From the NCBI RefSeq assembly GCF_029892285.1, contig NZ_JARXVM010000013.1, positions 62,001 through 126,000 of the forward strand: a stretch of DNA of 64,000 bases, given 5' to 3'. This document shows positions 53,239 through 62,265 of the stretch, piece by piece (position 1 is the first letter of the stretch; the number at the start of each line of letters is the position of its first letter). The DNA comes from Rhizobium sp. SG_E_25_P2 (GTDB taxonomy: Bacteria; Pseudomonadota; Alphaproteobacteria; Rhizobiales; Rhizobiaceae). The notes beneath the pieces were generated by a model. It was not told where the DNA came from. It did not search any database and saw only the letters and a program-made list of their open reading frames with translations. Made by a program: the position numbers and the translations under genes.

Positions 53239-53930
53239 CGGATAGTGAGACTCTGTCACCTGGACTGGCTGATTTCGCTGACCGGCTGCGCGACGCGGCA
53301 CTGAAGCTCGATCTCAAGGTCGAGGATCGGCCCGAATTGGCGAGCGCGACCTTCAACGGCGGATCGGCCAAATCGACGACGCTCAGTCCGACCGATCTGC
53401 CGGCGGAGAGCCATGCGATGCGGATCGATCGCTTCAATATCGTGCTGGGCATCCTCCCCGACGTTTCCGCCATGGAAGCGGTGCTCGAGACGCTGCGGCG
53501 CTACCGAAATCAATGCGTCGTCGCGCGCTCGTTCCTTGGGACTAATGAGACGCTAGACTTGCAGCTGATGCTACTGGGGCCACGTGCGAGCGAGCGGCGG
53601 GAAGCCTGGCGCGCAATGGCGTTGATGGTTGAGCGCGATGATCGCGTCGCACGCAAGCTTGCGTGGCTGCGACCCGAAGATCCGCTGAATGATGAAGAGA
53701 GTTTCGCCGACTTCCTCAAGCGAACTTTCCTCGCCCGACCATGGGTTCATGCCGAAGGCCAGTTCGAGGATGTGGCGCTCGATGAGCTGAGCGGCTCCAG
53801 TGAGACCACACCGGGTCTACCGCGGACGACGGCGTCCGAATGGGAGCGGATCGCGCTCGACGAAACGAAGACGCCGGATGATATTGTCGCAGCGTTAGTC
53901 AAATCCTGGGGTCGGAGGAGTCAGGCATGA
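53235..53930 (+). CDS. ABC-three-component system middle component
   Basis: 231 residues, no membrane segment. The block RYRNQCVVARSFLGTNETLDLQLMLLGP and then MVERDDRVARKLAWLRP resembles middle component family 1 of ABC-3C systems, a small adaptor always encoded before the Rad50-like ATPase. It overlaps both neighbours by 4 bases (ATGA), so the three products are made together. It is likely to bridge the ATPase and the oxidoreductase-like protein. Confidence 0.7.
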   Translation: MTDSETLSPGLADFADRLRDAALKLDLKVEDRPELASATFNGGSAKSTTLSPTDLPAESHAMRIDRFNIVLGILPDVSAMEAVLETLRRYRNQCVVARSFLGTNETLDLQLMLLGPRASERREAWRAMALMVERDDRVARKLAWLRPEDPLNDEESFADFLKRTFLARPWVHAEGQFEDVALDELSGSSETTPGLPRTTASEWERIALDETKTPDDIVAALVKSWGRRSQA

Positions 53931-56900
53931 GTGAGATCTTCCTTTCCCGAATCGCGATCCAGGATTTCCGGACCTTCGGCGACTTCGCGATCGACATTCC
54001 GGCGGCGCCCGGTCTTGTTCTGCTTACCGGCACCAACGGCTTAGGAAAAAGCAGCTTCTTCGATGCGATCGAATGGGGACTGACCAACAAAATCCGCCGG
54101 TTCGAACCCTACATCAACAAGGGTCGCAGGAAACTTGTCGAGAAGGATTATCTCACGCGCCGGGGCGCTGAGCCGGGGTCACATAGCGTCGCACTGACCT
54201 TCTCCGACGGCGACACTGTCGAGCGCAACGCAACCGGCGGCACGACGATGGCGAACATCGTCGCGCAACTTGCGCGGCCAGACCGCCGCACGATTAACGA
54301 TCTTGGGACCTATCTCGCCCTCACTCATTTCCTCGGCCAGGCGGCGCAGCAGCGGTTCACCAGCCGCGACCCGCAGGACCAGTGGCAGGCGCTCAAGGGG
54401 CCCAGCGGCATCGATCGGCTTGAGCGCATCCGCGCGGGCCTGCGCGGGCGGGCAACCATCGCTGCATTCACGCGCCGCCTCGACGCTGAACAGGGCGTCG
54501 TCGCCACGCTCGATCGGGAGATCGCGGACTGGCAAGGATGGATGGGCCGCCTTGAGCGGCTTCGCGCTGCCGCCCGCGCCACCGGCGTGCTGACCGCCGA
54601 CGAAGTTGCTGCGCGGATCGACCAGATCGAGAATGACCTTCAGCAGCTCGCAGCGGGTCAGCCGCTTTCCGTCACGAGCGAAAGTGTCGGACGGCGCCTT
54701 GCCGCGCTCGGCGATCGGATCGGAGAAGCCCTGCGAACGACCGGCGAACAAAAGGCAGCGCTGGAGGGGCTATCGGCGCTTCCGGCGCAGTTCCTAGTTA
54801 GCCAGGCCGAAGGTCGGCTCGATCATCCAAGCCTCGTCCGGCTGCGCAACGCGATAATTGATACACGGGCGCGGCTCGATCTGGCGTCACCGCTGGTCGG
54901 ATCGACCGGCGCAGCAGTAACTGCGCAGACCGCAGCGATAGCCACGATCAACCAGAACATCGCCGTGCTTGACGCCGCGCGTACTGATCTCGCACGCCGT
55001 GCCCAGCTTGCTGAGTTGATCTCAACCGAGCAGCAGGATCGTACGTCGCTAACCGAGGCGATCGCGGCGCACCGCACGACAATCGTGGAAGCCGACGCGA
55101 AAATTAGCCAGCATGGCGAGGCCAGTGCCGAAGTTGCGAGGTTGCGGAGTCTCGCAACTTCGGCACGTACGCTAAAAGAGGCGATGGCGGAGTGCCTCGA
55201 TCTCGAAGGCAAGTCCGCGGCTGCCAAGTCCGCGCTGGCGCAGGCACGCGAGGCCGCCGCACACGCCGCATCCGAACTTGTCCCGCTCGAGACGCAGCTA
55301 GCCGATCTCGAAAGCAAGATCGCCGAGGCCGAACGCGAACGCGCCGAGGCTGATCGCCACGCGTCGGCGATCAGCGCGGCCTTATCGCAGCTTGCCAGCC
55401 ATATCCATGAGGACGATAGCAACTGCCCAGTGTGCCAGACGTCCTTTGAACCAGGCGCGCTCAAGGCGCTTGCCGATGCTGCGGCGTCGGGCAGCGACTA
55501 TCGCCTCGCGCAAGCCGATGACGCGCTGGAGGTCTTGCGAAGCACTCGATCCGCGCTCAGCGATGAAATACGTCGCCTCCGCGAGGTAGTGGCGGCGGTC
55601 GACGGGCTTGAACGGGTCGCGAGAGCAGCCGCTGATGCGGTGACAAATGCACGTGCTAGCATTGCCAAAAACCTCGCCACAACCCCCGAGAGCGACCTTG
55701 CCGCGCTTGTGGCAACCCGTACACGCGATGCGGATGCCAGACTTGCAGCGGCTGAGGCAGCCCTGGAACAGCTATCTGCAAACGCGGCGGCAGCAACCGA
55801 ACAGCGATCAAGCGTTGCGGCTGATCTCGACGAACTGATCGCGCGCGACAATCACCTCGGCGCAAGGCTGGTTCAGTATCAGGCAGAGGATAAGGCCTGC
55901 GCCGATCGCATCGCCGCGCGCAATCTGTCGAACGCGACGATCGGGGACATTGACACCAAACTGACGGCTGAGCGCGAGCGCGGCGAAGACGCGCGGGCTC
56001 GTCTGGCGCAGCTGAGCGAGGCGGCGACCAACGCGTCTGCTGATGTCCAGCGCGAGCAGGCCGCGCTCGACCTTGCGCAGCGCGACCTTACCGCAGCCGA
56101 GGCAGCACGCACAACCTCGGAACAAGCAGCGCAGCAGATGCAGCAGCGCTGGACGCGCGCTGGTCTCAACGACATTCCGAGCCAGGCTGAATATGACCGC
56201 GGGCTCTCCGCTATTGACGACGTGATCGGGAGTTTGCGGTCACTGGCCGAACGCCAACACGTCCTAGGCCGCGAAAATGAGGATGCGCTTCTCCAGAGCG
56301 AAATCGACGAGATCCTCGCTTCGATTCGGGCGAACGGAGGCGATGACGGCGTTCGGGATCCGGCGGCCCATCTCGCCGCGCTAAAGTCCAGGCTTGAGGC
56401 AGCGCGGGCGGCGGTTAGACTCACGACCTCGGCACGCAGTGCGGTGAATCGGTACTCGGAGGACCTTCAGAAGCAGGCAGACGATTTCTCGGCGCGCGTG
56501 CTTGACCCACTCAATACCGTGATCGACGATTTTAATGAGGCGATGCTGAGCACACCTGGTGAAAGCATTCAGTTCAAGGCCGACACAAGGGTCGATGCGA
56601 CCAGCTTCGGCATGGCTTTGCGCTACCGCGAGAAGGTCGAGAATGCGATCGAGACGAAGAAGGATTTGCCGCCTCAAATCGTGCTCAGCGAGGGCCAGCT
56701 TGCCGCGAATGGTTTCAGCATCCTGTGCGCGGCGAGTACCGCCTATCCTTGGTCCCGCTGGCGCGCCCTTCTACTCGACGATCCGCTGCAGCATAATGAC
56801 ATCATTCACACCGCCGCGTTTGTCGATGTGATGCGCAATATGGTCGAATTGAACGGCCTTCAGCTGATCATGTCGAGTCATGACCGCGGCGAAAGTGAGT

Positions 56901-57061
56901 TCATCGCACGCAAATTCGATGCGGCCGGCCTTCCCTGCTCCACGGTCTTATTAACAGCGCCGTCGGACAAAGGCGTAGTCTGGAACCCGCCAGAACACAA
57001 CAAGGCCGCAAGGCTGACACTACGTAAGGATGCACGACCCCCGAGTGTCAGCAATGCCTGA
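53927..57061 (+). CDS. Rad50/SMC-like AAA ATPase of an ABC-3C system
   Basis: 1044 residues. Walker A GTNGLGKSS is at 35-43, followed by a long alanine- and arginine-rich coiled coil. The hinge carries CPVC (C500, C503), a zinc-hook half-site as in Rad50. A second coiled coil leads to the ABC head with Walker B LLLDDP (948-953) and a switch histidine in MSSHDR. It is the core ATPase, probably recognising abnormal DNA or replication states. A perfect 16-base-pair inverted repeat lies inside the coding region (55125-55166). Confidence 0.82.
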   Translation: MSEIFLSRIAIQDFRTFGDFAIDIPAAPGLVLLTGTNGLGKSSFFDAIEWGLTNKIRRFEPYINKGRRKLVEKDYLTRRGAEPGSHSVALTFSDGDTVERNATGGTTMANIVAQLARPDRRTINDLGTYLALTHFLGQAAQQRFTSRDPQDQWQALKGPSGIDRLERIRAGLRGRATIAAFTRRLDAEQGVVATLDREIADWQGWMGRLERLRAAARATGVLTADEVAARIDQIENDLQQLAAGQPLSVTSESVGRRLAALGDRIGEALRTTGEQKAALEGLSALPAQFLVSQAEGRLDHPSLVRLRNAIIDTRARLDLASPLVGSTGAAVTAQTAAIATINQNIAVLDAARTDLARRAQLAELISTEQQDRTSLTEAIAAHRTTIVEADAKISQHGEASAEVARLRSLATSARTLKEAMAECLDLEGKSAAAKSALAQAREAAAHAASELVPLETQLADLESKIAEAERERAEADRHASAISAALSQLASHIHEDDSNCPVCQTSFEPGALKALADAAASGSDYRLAQADDALEVLRSTRSALSDEIRRLREVVAAVDGLERVARAAADAVTNARASIAKNLATTPESDLAALVATRTRDADARLAAAEAALEQLSANAAAATEQRSSVAADLDELIARDNHLGARLVQYQAEDKACADRIAARNLSNATIGDIDTKLTAERERGEDARARLAQLSEAATNASADVQREQAALDLAQRDLTAAEAARTTSEQAAQQMQQRWTRAGLNDIPSQAEYDRGLSAIDDVIGSLRSLAERQHVLGRENEDALLQSEIDEILASIRANGGDDGVRDPAAHLAALKSRLEAARAAVRLTTSARSAVNRYSEDLQKQADDFSARVLDPLNTVIDDFNEAMLSTPGESIQFKADTRVDATSFGMALRYREKVENAIETKKDLPPQIVLSEGQLAANGFSILCAASTAYPWSRWRALLLDDPLQHNDIIHTAAFVDVMRNMVELNGLQLIMSSHDRGESEFIARKFDAAGLPCSTVLLTAPSDKGVVWNPPEHNKAARLTLRKDARPPSVSNA
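55125..55166. repeat. perfect 16-bp inverted repeat inside the ABC-3C ATPase gene
   Basis: GTGCCGAAGTTGCGAG and its exact complement are separated by 10 bases, within codons for coiled-coil residues about 400-414. The transcript would form a strong stem there. Confidence 0.8.
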
Positions 57062-57110
57062 CGGAAGTGAAGCGAAGATTTCTATGGCTAGAGCGTCACG
57101 GCTGATCGAA

Positions 57111-57144
57111 ACGGCTTCGTTCTAAGCGGTAGCTTTGAAGCCGT
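57111..57144. terminator. inverted repeat between convergent ABC-3C and qat operons
   Basis: ACGGCTTC (57111-57118) and GAAGCCGT (57137-57144) form an 8-base-pair stem with an 18-base loop between the two operon ends. There is no T-run, so this is a weak terminator candidate. Confidence 0.35.
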
Positions 57145-57164
57145 ATGGCGCCGCGAGACTTCGA

Positions 57165-57908
57165 TCATTCGAGCAACCGCGTGAGGTTCGACAAAAGCAG
57201 ATTCTGAGTTTGGGCATGGGGGAGCCCGAGCAGTTGGCCAAGTGCTCCCACGGCACCCCGAACGTTTCCAGGTTCGATAGGTCGACCGTTGTCTTCGAGG
57301 AACGGACCGTCCGTCTCTGTGAGCAGACGCTCCGGCGGGATGGCCTTGATCAATGCTTGTCCGCGATCCTTTTCAAACATCGATTGGTTCACTGAGAAAT
57401 AGCAACCCAAATTAGTCGCCCTCCGCAACTCCGATTGCGATCCAGAAAACCAATGAAGCACGGCCGTGCCCCTGTTTGGTGGTAGAAGTTCCTCAAGACT
57501 GTCCAGCACTCTAGACGCGGCTCGCACGCTATGTATCGAGAGTATTTTTCCGCCCTGCTGGGCGCACAGGACCAGTATTCTTCGGAACACGTCGGTCTGT
57601 CGAGGCAAGCTTTTATAGAAACGCGGACCTGCGTCCAGACCAACCTCGCCCACGTATCGCGTTTCCTTGAGCAACCCCTCAAAGAGAGGTAGTTCAGTCC
57701 ACCTCTCCTCTGCCAGATGAGGATGCAATCCAAGGGCAACGCGAACGCAATCTGTTTTCGACCCAAAAATCTGATTTTGACGAAAGGCTTTGGGTGTCGT
57801 TGTCACCGCCAAAGTTGCTACCTGATCTGCCTGACAGCGCCGATAAGCACCTTCGGGATCTGGATAAAGATCGAGGTGGCAATGAAAATCTACATATCTC
57901 GCGTGCAT
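57165..57908 (-). CDS. qatD: QatD, TatD-family nuclease
   Basis: 247 residues with the TatD metal-dependent hydrolase plan: DFHCHLD (H9, H11), GLHPHL, VGEVGLD with the bridging glutamate, SIHSV, HWFSG and TETDGPFL. In the Qat anti-phage system this is the DNase-like fourth component. It starts 5 bases after the qatC stop, completing the four-gene operon. Confidence 0.88.
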   Translation of the reverse strand: MHARYVDFHCHLDLYPDPEGAYRRCQADQVATLAVTTTPKAFRQNQIFGSKTDCVRVALGLHPHLAEERWTELPLFEGLLKETRYVGEVGLDAGPRFYKSLPRQTDVFRRILVLCAQQGGKILSIHSVRAASRVLDSLEELLPPNRGTAVLHWFSGSQSELRRATNLGCYFSVNQSMFEKDRGQALIKAIPPERLLTETDGPFLEDNGRPIEPGNVRGAVGALGQLLGLPHAQTQNLLLSNLTRLLE

Positions 57909-57913
57909 CTTCG

Positions 57914-59278
57914 CTACGTCGGCCCTGCAGTCACAGATCGCAACAGCTGCGCCACTTCTGCCATTCCTCTTTCGAAGACACCGACAAATTGTGGAATCTC
58001 CTGCGGCGCATCGCTTAGTGATCCCGGCACGTGGACAAGCAGCTTTGCGGCAACAGGATTAGTCGCAACCTTCGCCATCATCAACTGGAAAGATCGGACG
58101 TGCTCGCCTTCGGCGGCACGCGTATCCAATTTGCGTGCTGTCAAACTGGGAACCGTATACAGCGTCGGATCGCTAGTTCCCAAGCCAAATTCTATGGAGG
58201 CCCGCCGGATAAGGCAGGGAACGCAGGTTCCGCAGTGCCTGGGTGAAAGCCTTTTGTAGCGCGCCTTGGCTGGGGATGAGCAGGACATCGATTGGCCCAC
58301 GATCTTCTGGAGGAAGGTCAGGTCCTTGCATCCTGCCAGCATCTCGCCTTTGGTCATGTGGCGGTAAGGATTGATCAACTCGACCGAAAGACCGAGCCTG
58401 CTCAAGAGTTCGTTGATCCTCGCCATGTAGAAAGGATGGGTGGTCCTGGTGCTGAGCGACCCTAGTCGAAGAGGATCCAGTGGAACATTGAGCCCGATGA
58501 GGCCATTTTCAGGGACGAGCACCTTGGATTTTGAGCCCAACGCCGAGGCCGCCAAAACCGCAAGAGCAAAAAACAGAAACGATCGACCACGCTGGGTATC
58601 TTCAATTTCACATGTATTCACATGATGCTTGTCAAAGCCGAGTCGGACCCTGACAGATTTGATCTCCTGTCTCGGGTAGTGCTTTTCTAAGAGGTAAAGT
58701 AGGGCACTTTGCGCCTTGCTTGTCTCACTGTCCCAATAGTGGCTGACTAGAAGTGGTTTCGCACCAGCTGTAAGTTGGTCAATAGCTCCGACCAGACTAT
58801 CTAACCCCCCAGAAAAAAGAGAAACGTTGTTGAAAGTCGCGAGAGCGAGATTGGTCGGGGGCTGCGCAATCACATCGAATCCTGTCGGACGGCTGCGAAA
58901 AAACACACGCCAGAGGTCACCCGTCAGGAATTGCAACAACCTCTCCAGTAACGCGGCTTGGTCGTCCCACAGGCTAGTATTGGAGACAGGCACAGCGAGA
59001 TCGATCTCTCTCGTCCAACCGTTCTGAGAGTTCACTGCTCGTGAGACTCGCGTGTCTGCGGCGTTTACCAGCGCAGACAGTATGACAAGGTCGATGGCCA
59101 GTTCCTTGGGCGTGAGACCCAGCACGCGTAGCGAGTCAAGCGCGCTGCCAATGCCAAAATCGAGCCGCCGGAACGTGTCGACGAACTGGATGTCGACCGG
59201 AGTTGAATCGGACTGAGCAATTGGAACAGGTCCACTATCTAAGGGACCCATTCTGCCGATAAATGTGAAGCGCCTCAT
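57914..59278 (-). CDS. qatC: QatC, QueC-like PP-loop enzyme
   Basis: 454 residues. The ATP-pyrophosphatase loop SLFSGGLDS (SGGLDS at 156-161) and a later zinc-binding HCGTCVPC motif mark a QueC-like (7-cyano-7-deazaguanine synthase) enzyme. In Qat it is thought to modify a protein or nucleic acid. About 150 N-terminal residues precede the PP-loop domain and are specific to the Qat type. Its start overlaps the qatB stop (ATGA). Confidence 0.87.
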   Translation of the reverse strand: MRRFTFIGRMGPLDSGPVPIAQSDSTPVDIQFVDTFRRLDFGIGSALDSLRVLGLTPKELAIDLVILSALVNAADTRVSRAVNSQNGWTREIDLAVPVSNTSLWDDQAALLERLLQFLTGDLWRVFFRSRPTGFDVIAQPPTNLALATFNNVSLFSGGLDSLVGAIDQLTAGAKPLLVSHYWDSETSKAQSALLYLLEKHYPRQEIKSVRVRLGFDKHHVNTCEIEDTQRGRSFLFFALAVLAASALGSKSKVLVPENGLIGLNVPLDPLRLGSLSTRTTHPFYMARINELLSRLGLSVELINPYRHMTKGEMLAGCKDLTFLQKIVGQSMSCSSPAKARYKRLSPRHCGTCVPCLIRRASIEFGLGTSDPTLYTVPSLTARKLDTRAAEGEHVRSFQLMMAKVATNPVAAKLLVHVPGSLSDAPQEIPQFVGVFERGMAEVAQLLRSVTAGPT

Positions 59279-60177
59279 TCTTCGTCCTCGAATGCCTGCA
59301 GTAATTCGAATGTTCGCTGGTAAATGGAGGTGACAAAGCGTTCGATTTCGGCCGGCGGAAGCGCTGCGACCGACTGACCCTGCGTGGTGAAAGCGTCCCT
59401 GACGCTCCCATGGACGAAGTCCTGCAGCGTGGCCTCGATCCGCCTAACTGCCGTAGGGTCGGTTGGAAAGCGTAACGCATTCGCACCGAGCTCACTAAAG
59501 ATCTTGGTTTCAATCGAGCGACTGATTGTTCCGAGAAAAACCGCCTCCAAGACCGGGGCTGGCAGCGCGTCAAACGGCACATCGATCTGCGCTGAAATGT
59601 CGGCAATGGTCTGGAGCATCGCATCGCGCGCAATCGCCTCGTCTATCGTTCCGCCGTCCTGGCAGAGCACATCGGTCAACGCCACGAAGACATCGACAGC
59701 TGGCGCGCCTGCCAGCCCCTCGAGATTAAAGGGTCTCAGTGCCTCGGCAGCCCCTTGCTGAGCAAACTCTGAAGCCAGGGTGCCGAGACCACTTGCAGTC
59801 CGAACGGAGGGTCCCATCGCCCGTGTCGCGGCTTTGGCCCCTCCGACCGCTCGAACGAACTTCCCAGCGCCACGCCTTATCCCGCGTCCGCCTCCTCCCC
59901 CGCCCCCTCCAGACGAAACGCCTCTTGTGAAGTCACCTCTAGCCGAACTCAGCGACTCGCCGGCAGTTGCCGGCGGCAATGCGGGACGTGGCGAAGCCGG
60001 TCGCGGAGCGGGTGCTGTCGGTTTCAACGGCGGCGAGTTAGGATTTCCCGGAGCCCCGGGACTCGGCGGCTGAGGTGACTTTGGCTGTGGCGCGGACGGC
60101 GCACCAGGCGGGGGCGATTCGACCCAAGTTGGAACCAAACCTCGTCGAGAGCCTGGGTTCTTTCCAGACGTTCCCAT
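59275..60177 (-). CDS. qatB: QatB
   Basis: 300 residues. The first about 70 are proline-rich and disordered, then a glycine run (SGGGGGGGGRGIRRG), followed by a helical C-terminal domain (about 130-295, ending FELLQAFEDEE). It is identified mainly by position between the KAP ATPase and the QueC-like gene, and by the typical unstructured N-terminus. The role in Qat is unknown; it may be a substrate of QatC. It overlaps both neighbours. Confidence 0.75.
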   Translation of the reverse strand: MGTSGKNPGSRRGLVPTWVESPPPGAPSAPQPKSPQPPSPGAPGNPNSPPLKPTAPAPRPASPRPALPPATAGESLSSARGDFTRGVSSGGGGGGGGRGIRRGAGKFVRAVGGAKAATRAMGPSVRTASGLGTLASEFAQQGAAEALRPFNLEGLAGAPAVDVFVALTDVLCQDGGTIDEAIARDAMLQTIADISAQIDVPFDALPAPVLEAVFLGTISRSIETKIFSELGANALRFPTDPTAVRRIEATLQDFVHGSVRDAFTTQGQSVAALPPAEIERFVTSIYQRTFELLQAFEDEE

Positions 60178-62081
60178 TATCTCTTCTTCCCAGTTTTTGC
60201 GCCGCCGATTGTTAGCCTTGCCACTGACGATAGAGATTTATTCGACGTCTGCTCCGACCAGGTTTGAAGTAACGCCTGAAAGTCCTTTGCTAATGTCCCT
60301 TGGACGGTGGGTCCCCAGCCGGTAACTATCCAACCACCAACCTTCGCGCTCGGCAGCCGGCCGAGAAACGCCATCAACGGTGCCCGCAATTCGATGCGTG
60401 CTTCGCAAAGGGTGGATAGTCCGTCGGCTGACACCGGGCGCACGCTAAGGTCGTCGGTCGTCTCCAACTTTGATGTCAGGCCCGCGAATACTCGCTCGGC
60501 GTCGCCGCTGCTGAGTGCGCCAAGCTCGGCCGCCGAAACCGTTGCGACCGAAAGTTTGGAGGAAGATAGCTGTTCAACAAGAATCTCGATCGGTCCAGCA
60601 GTGCCGGCCACGCTAAACGTCGCACGCCTGTCTCGGCTGACAAAAAGATATGGACGCAAGTCCACTCCGGTGAGCGGAACCTTGATATTCGCCCACCGCT
60701 TGGCCCACTCGATGTTAGGCCAGTCCTTCACGACGCTTTCGTCGTAGTTCTTCCCAACAGCCTTCTTGTCCGGTTTATTTGAATTTTCGAGCTCGGCGAC
60801 AATCTCCGAAGTGCCGTCTGCCTTCAATTGTAATGCGATTGCGTCAAATATTTCCGGAGCAAAGCGCTCGGCCAACATCAGCTTGGCTAGGAACGACTGG
60901 TTCAGATCTGCTGCAAATCCTCTCGCTTCGGCAATTGCGATCCGCAGATTGAGTGTGTTCACGAACCGCTTGATTTGGCGAGGGTTACCGCGCGCGCCCT
61001 CCGTCAACATCGGAGTGATCTGGTTTGCAAGCTGCAAGGATGCCTCTAGTTCCGACGAAATTGCGCCGAGACCCTTGGTAATGGCCTCTCGATCAAAACC
61101 TTCATTCAACCAGGGACGTTGCAGTGCCTTCCGGGCAACTTCTACCAGCTTCTGAAAGCCTTCCCCGGCCGGATCTTCACCGCTGTTAAGAAAGAAAAGG
61201 AGCGCTACGTAGATCCTTGTCTCTACCTCTCCCAGATTTGGCATCCTGAACGGAACTTGAATCAGCTTTTCAAGGTAGTTCCGGGCATAGCTGCCTGTGA
61301 CGCTTGATGCGGGCAAGTCGGGAAAATGGTTGCGAACCGAATACTCTATCATTCCTTCGTCGGCTGCCACGACAAAGGCGGCGCGGGGAACGAAGAGAAA
61401 GAGGCGAACTGCCTCAAGTGTAGCGATGGCGGTTGGCGGCAGGCATCGATCGAGATCGTCGATAAGGACCACCAATCGATCAATATCAGCAGCGGCGAGC
61501 AGGTCAGTGAAATCCTGCCTGAAGGCGTGCATCCTCTGAGGGGCGGTTGCCTCCGGAGCATTTTTGAAATGCGCGGCCGCGCCATCAAGGATGCTGTTTA
61601 GAATTTCGCCCGAGATAAGATCTTGCGGATTGGCGATTGCCTTCTGGGCGACGCTGCTAAGTCCTTGGATGAGGTCGGCATTCGGAAGACCTGTCGCAAA
61701 AGTCAGGGCCGCCCCCCCGGCGGAGCGCGCTACCTTGAACCAATTGACGGTTTTTAAGACTTCAACAGCCTTGTCTTTAACCTTCGTGACCGTGGAGCGC
61801 TTTTCTACCAACGCCGCGACGATGGACTCGATCAGGACGGCCTTCGCGTCCTCGTAGCCTTCAAACAGCCAACCGTTGAAGCGAACACATAGCGTGCGAT
61901 CATCGTCCTTGAACGCCTGTTCGATCATTAAGAGCGTACTGGATTTTCCGGCGCCCCAGTCCCCGTGAAGCCCCAGAGTTAGTGGTTCACCCGACTTTTC
62001 GCGGATCAAGCGCACAACTGTTTTGGCGACAGCCTCGTAGTAGAGATAGTCGACCGCAGTTTCATTGTCGGTAATAATCAT
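60177..62081 (-). CDS. qatA: QatA, KAP-family ATPase
   Basis: 634 residues from the ATG at 62081 (GGGGGGA just upstream); an upstream in-frame start adds 16 residues of poor quality. Walker A GDWGAGKSS lies at 40-48 and Walker B VVLIDDLDRCLP at about 200. A KAP-type RNYLEKLIQVPFRMP segment and GNPRQIKRFVNTL follow. It is the first gene of qatABCD, and its TAA overlaps the qatB ATG. It is the likely sensor or motor of the system. Confidence 0.88.
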   Translation of the reverse strand: MIITDNETAVDYLYYEAVAKTVVRLIREKSGEPLTLGLHGDWGAGKSSTLLMIEQAFKDDDRTLCVRFNGWLFEGYEDAKAVLIESIVAALVEKRSTVTKVKDKAVEVLKTVNWFKVARSAGGAALTFATGLPNADLIQGLSSVAQKAIANPQDLISGEILNSILDGAAAHFKNAPEATAPQRMHAFRQDFTDLLAAADIDRLVVLIDDLDRCLPPTAIATLEAVRLFLFVPRAAFVVAADEGMIEYSVRNHFPDLPASSVTGSYARNYLEKLIQVPFRMPNLGEVETRIYVALLFFLNSGEDPAGEGFQKLVEVARKALQRPWLNEGFDREAITKGLGAISSELEASLQLANQITPMLTEGARGNPRQIKRFVNTLNLRIAIAEARGFAADLNQSFLAKLMLAERFAPEIFDAIALQLKADGTSEIVAELENSNKPDKKAVGKNYDESVVKDWPNIEWAKRWANIKVPLTGVDLRPYLFVSRDRRATFSVAGTAGPIEILVEQLSSSKLSVATVSAAELGALSSGDAERVFAGLTSKLETTDDLSVRPVSADGLSTLCEARIELRAPLMAFLGRLPSAKVGGWIVTGWGPTVQGTLAKDFQALLQTWSEQTSNKSLSSVARLTIGGAKTGKKR

Positions 62082-62146
62082 GGTCCCCCCAGACGCATCT
62101 ATTCTGATTAAATAAAATCGGAACATCAACCGCTGATTTTAATTTC

Positions 62147-62167
62147 ATGCATCCATAACTATGCATC
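62147..62167. repeat. paired ATGCATC repeats upstream of qatA
   Basis: ATGCATC occurs at 62147-62153 and 62161-62167, spaced 14 bases apart start to start, about 66-86 bases before the qatA start. The core ATGCAT is itself a palindrome. A candidate operator. Confidence 0.35.
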
Positions 62168-62265
62168 GGACGCACTTCCATGTCCGGTCGTTGCGGGTAT
62201 TCTGGAAGTCAATCTCTTGTAAATGAGGACAAGCAGGATCGAGTAATTGTAACAGCGGGATCCAT

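Noticed and set aside
54823-55464. 213-codon Ser/Ala-rich frame opposite the ABC-3C ATPase
   Set aside because: Typical antisense of a GC-rich coiled-coil gene.
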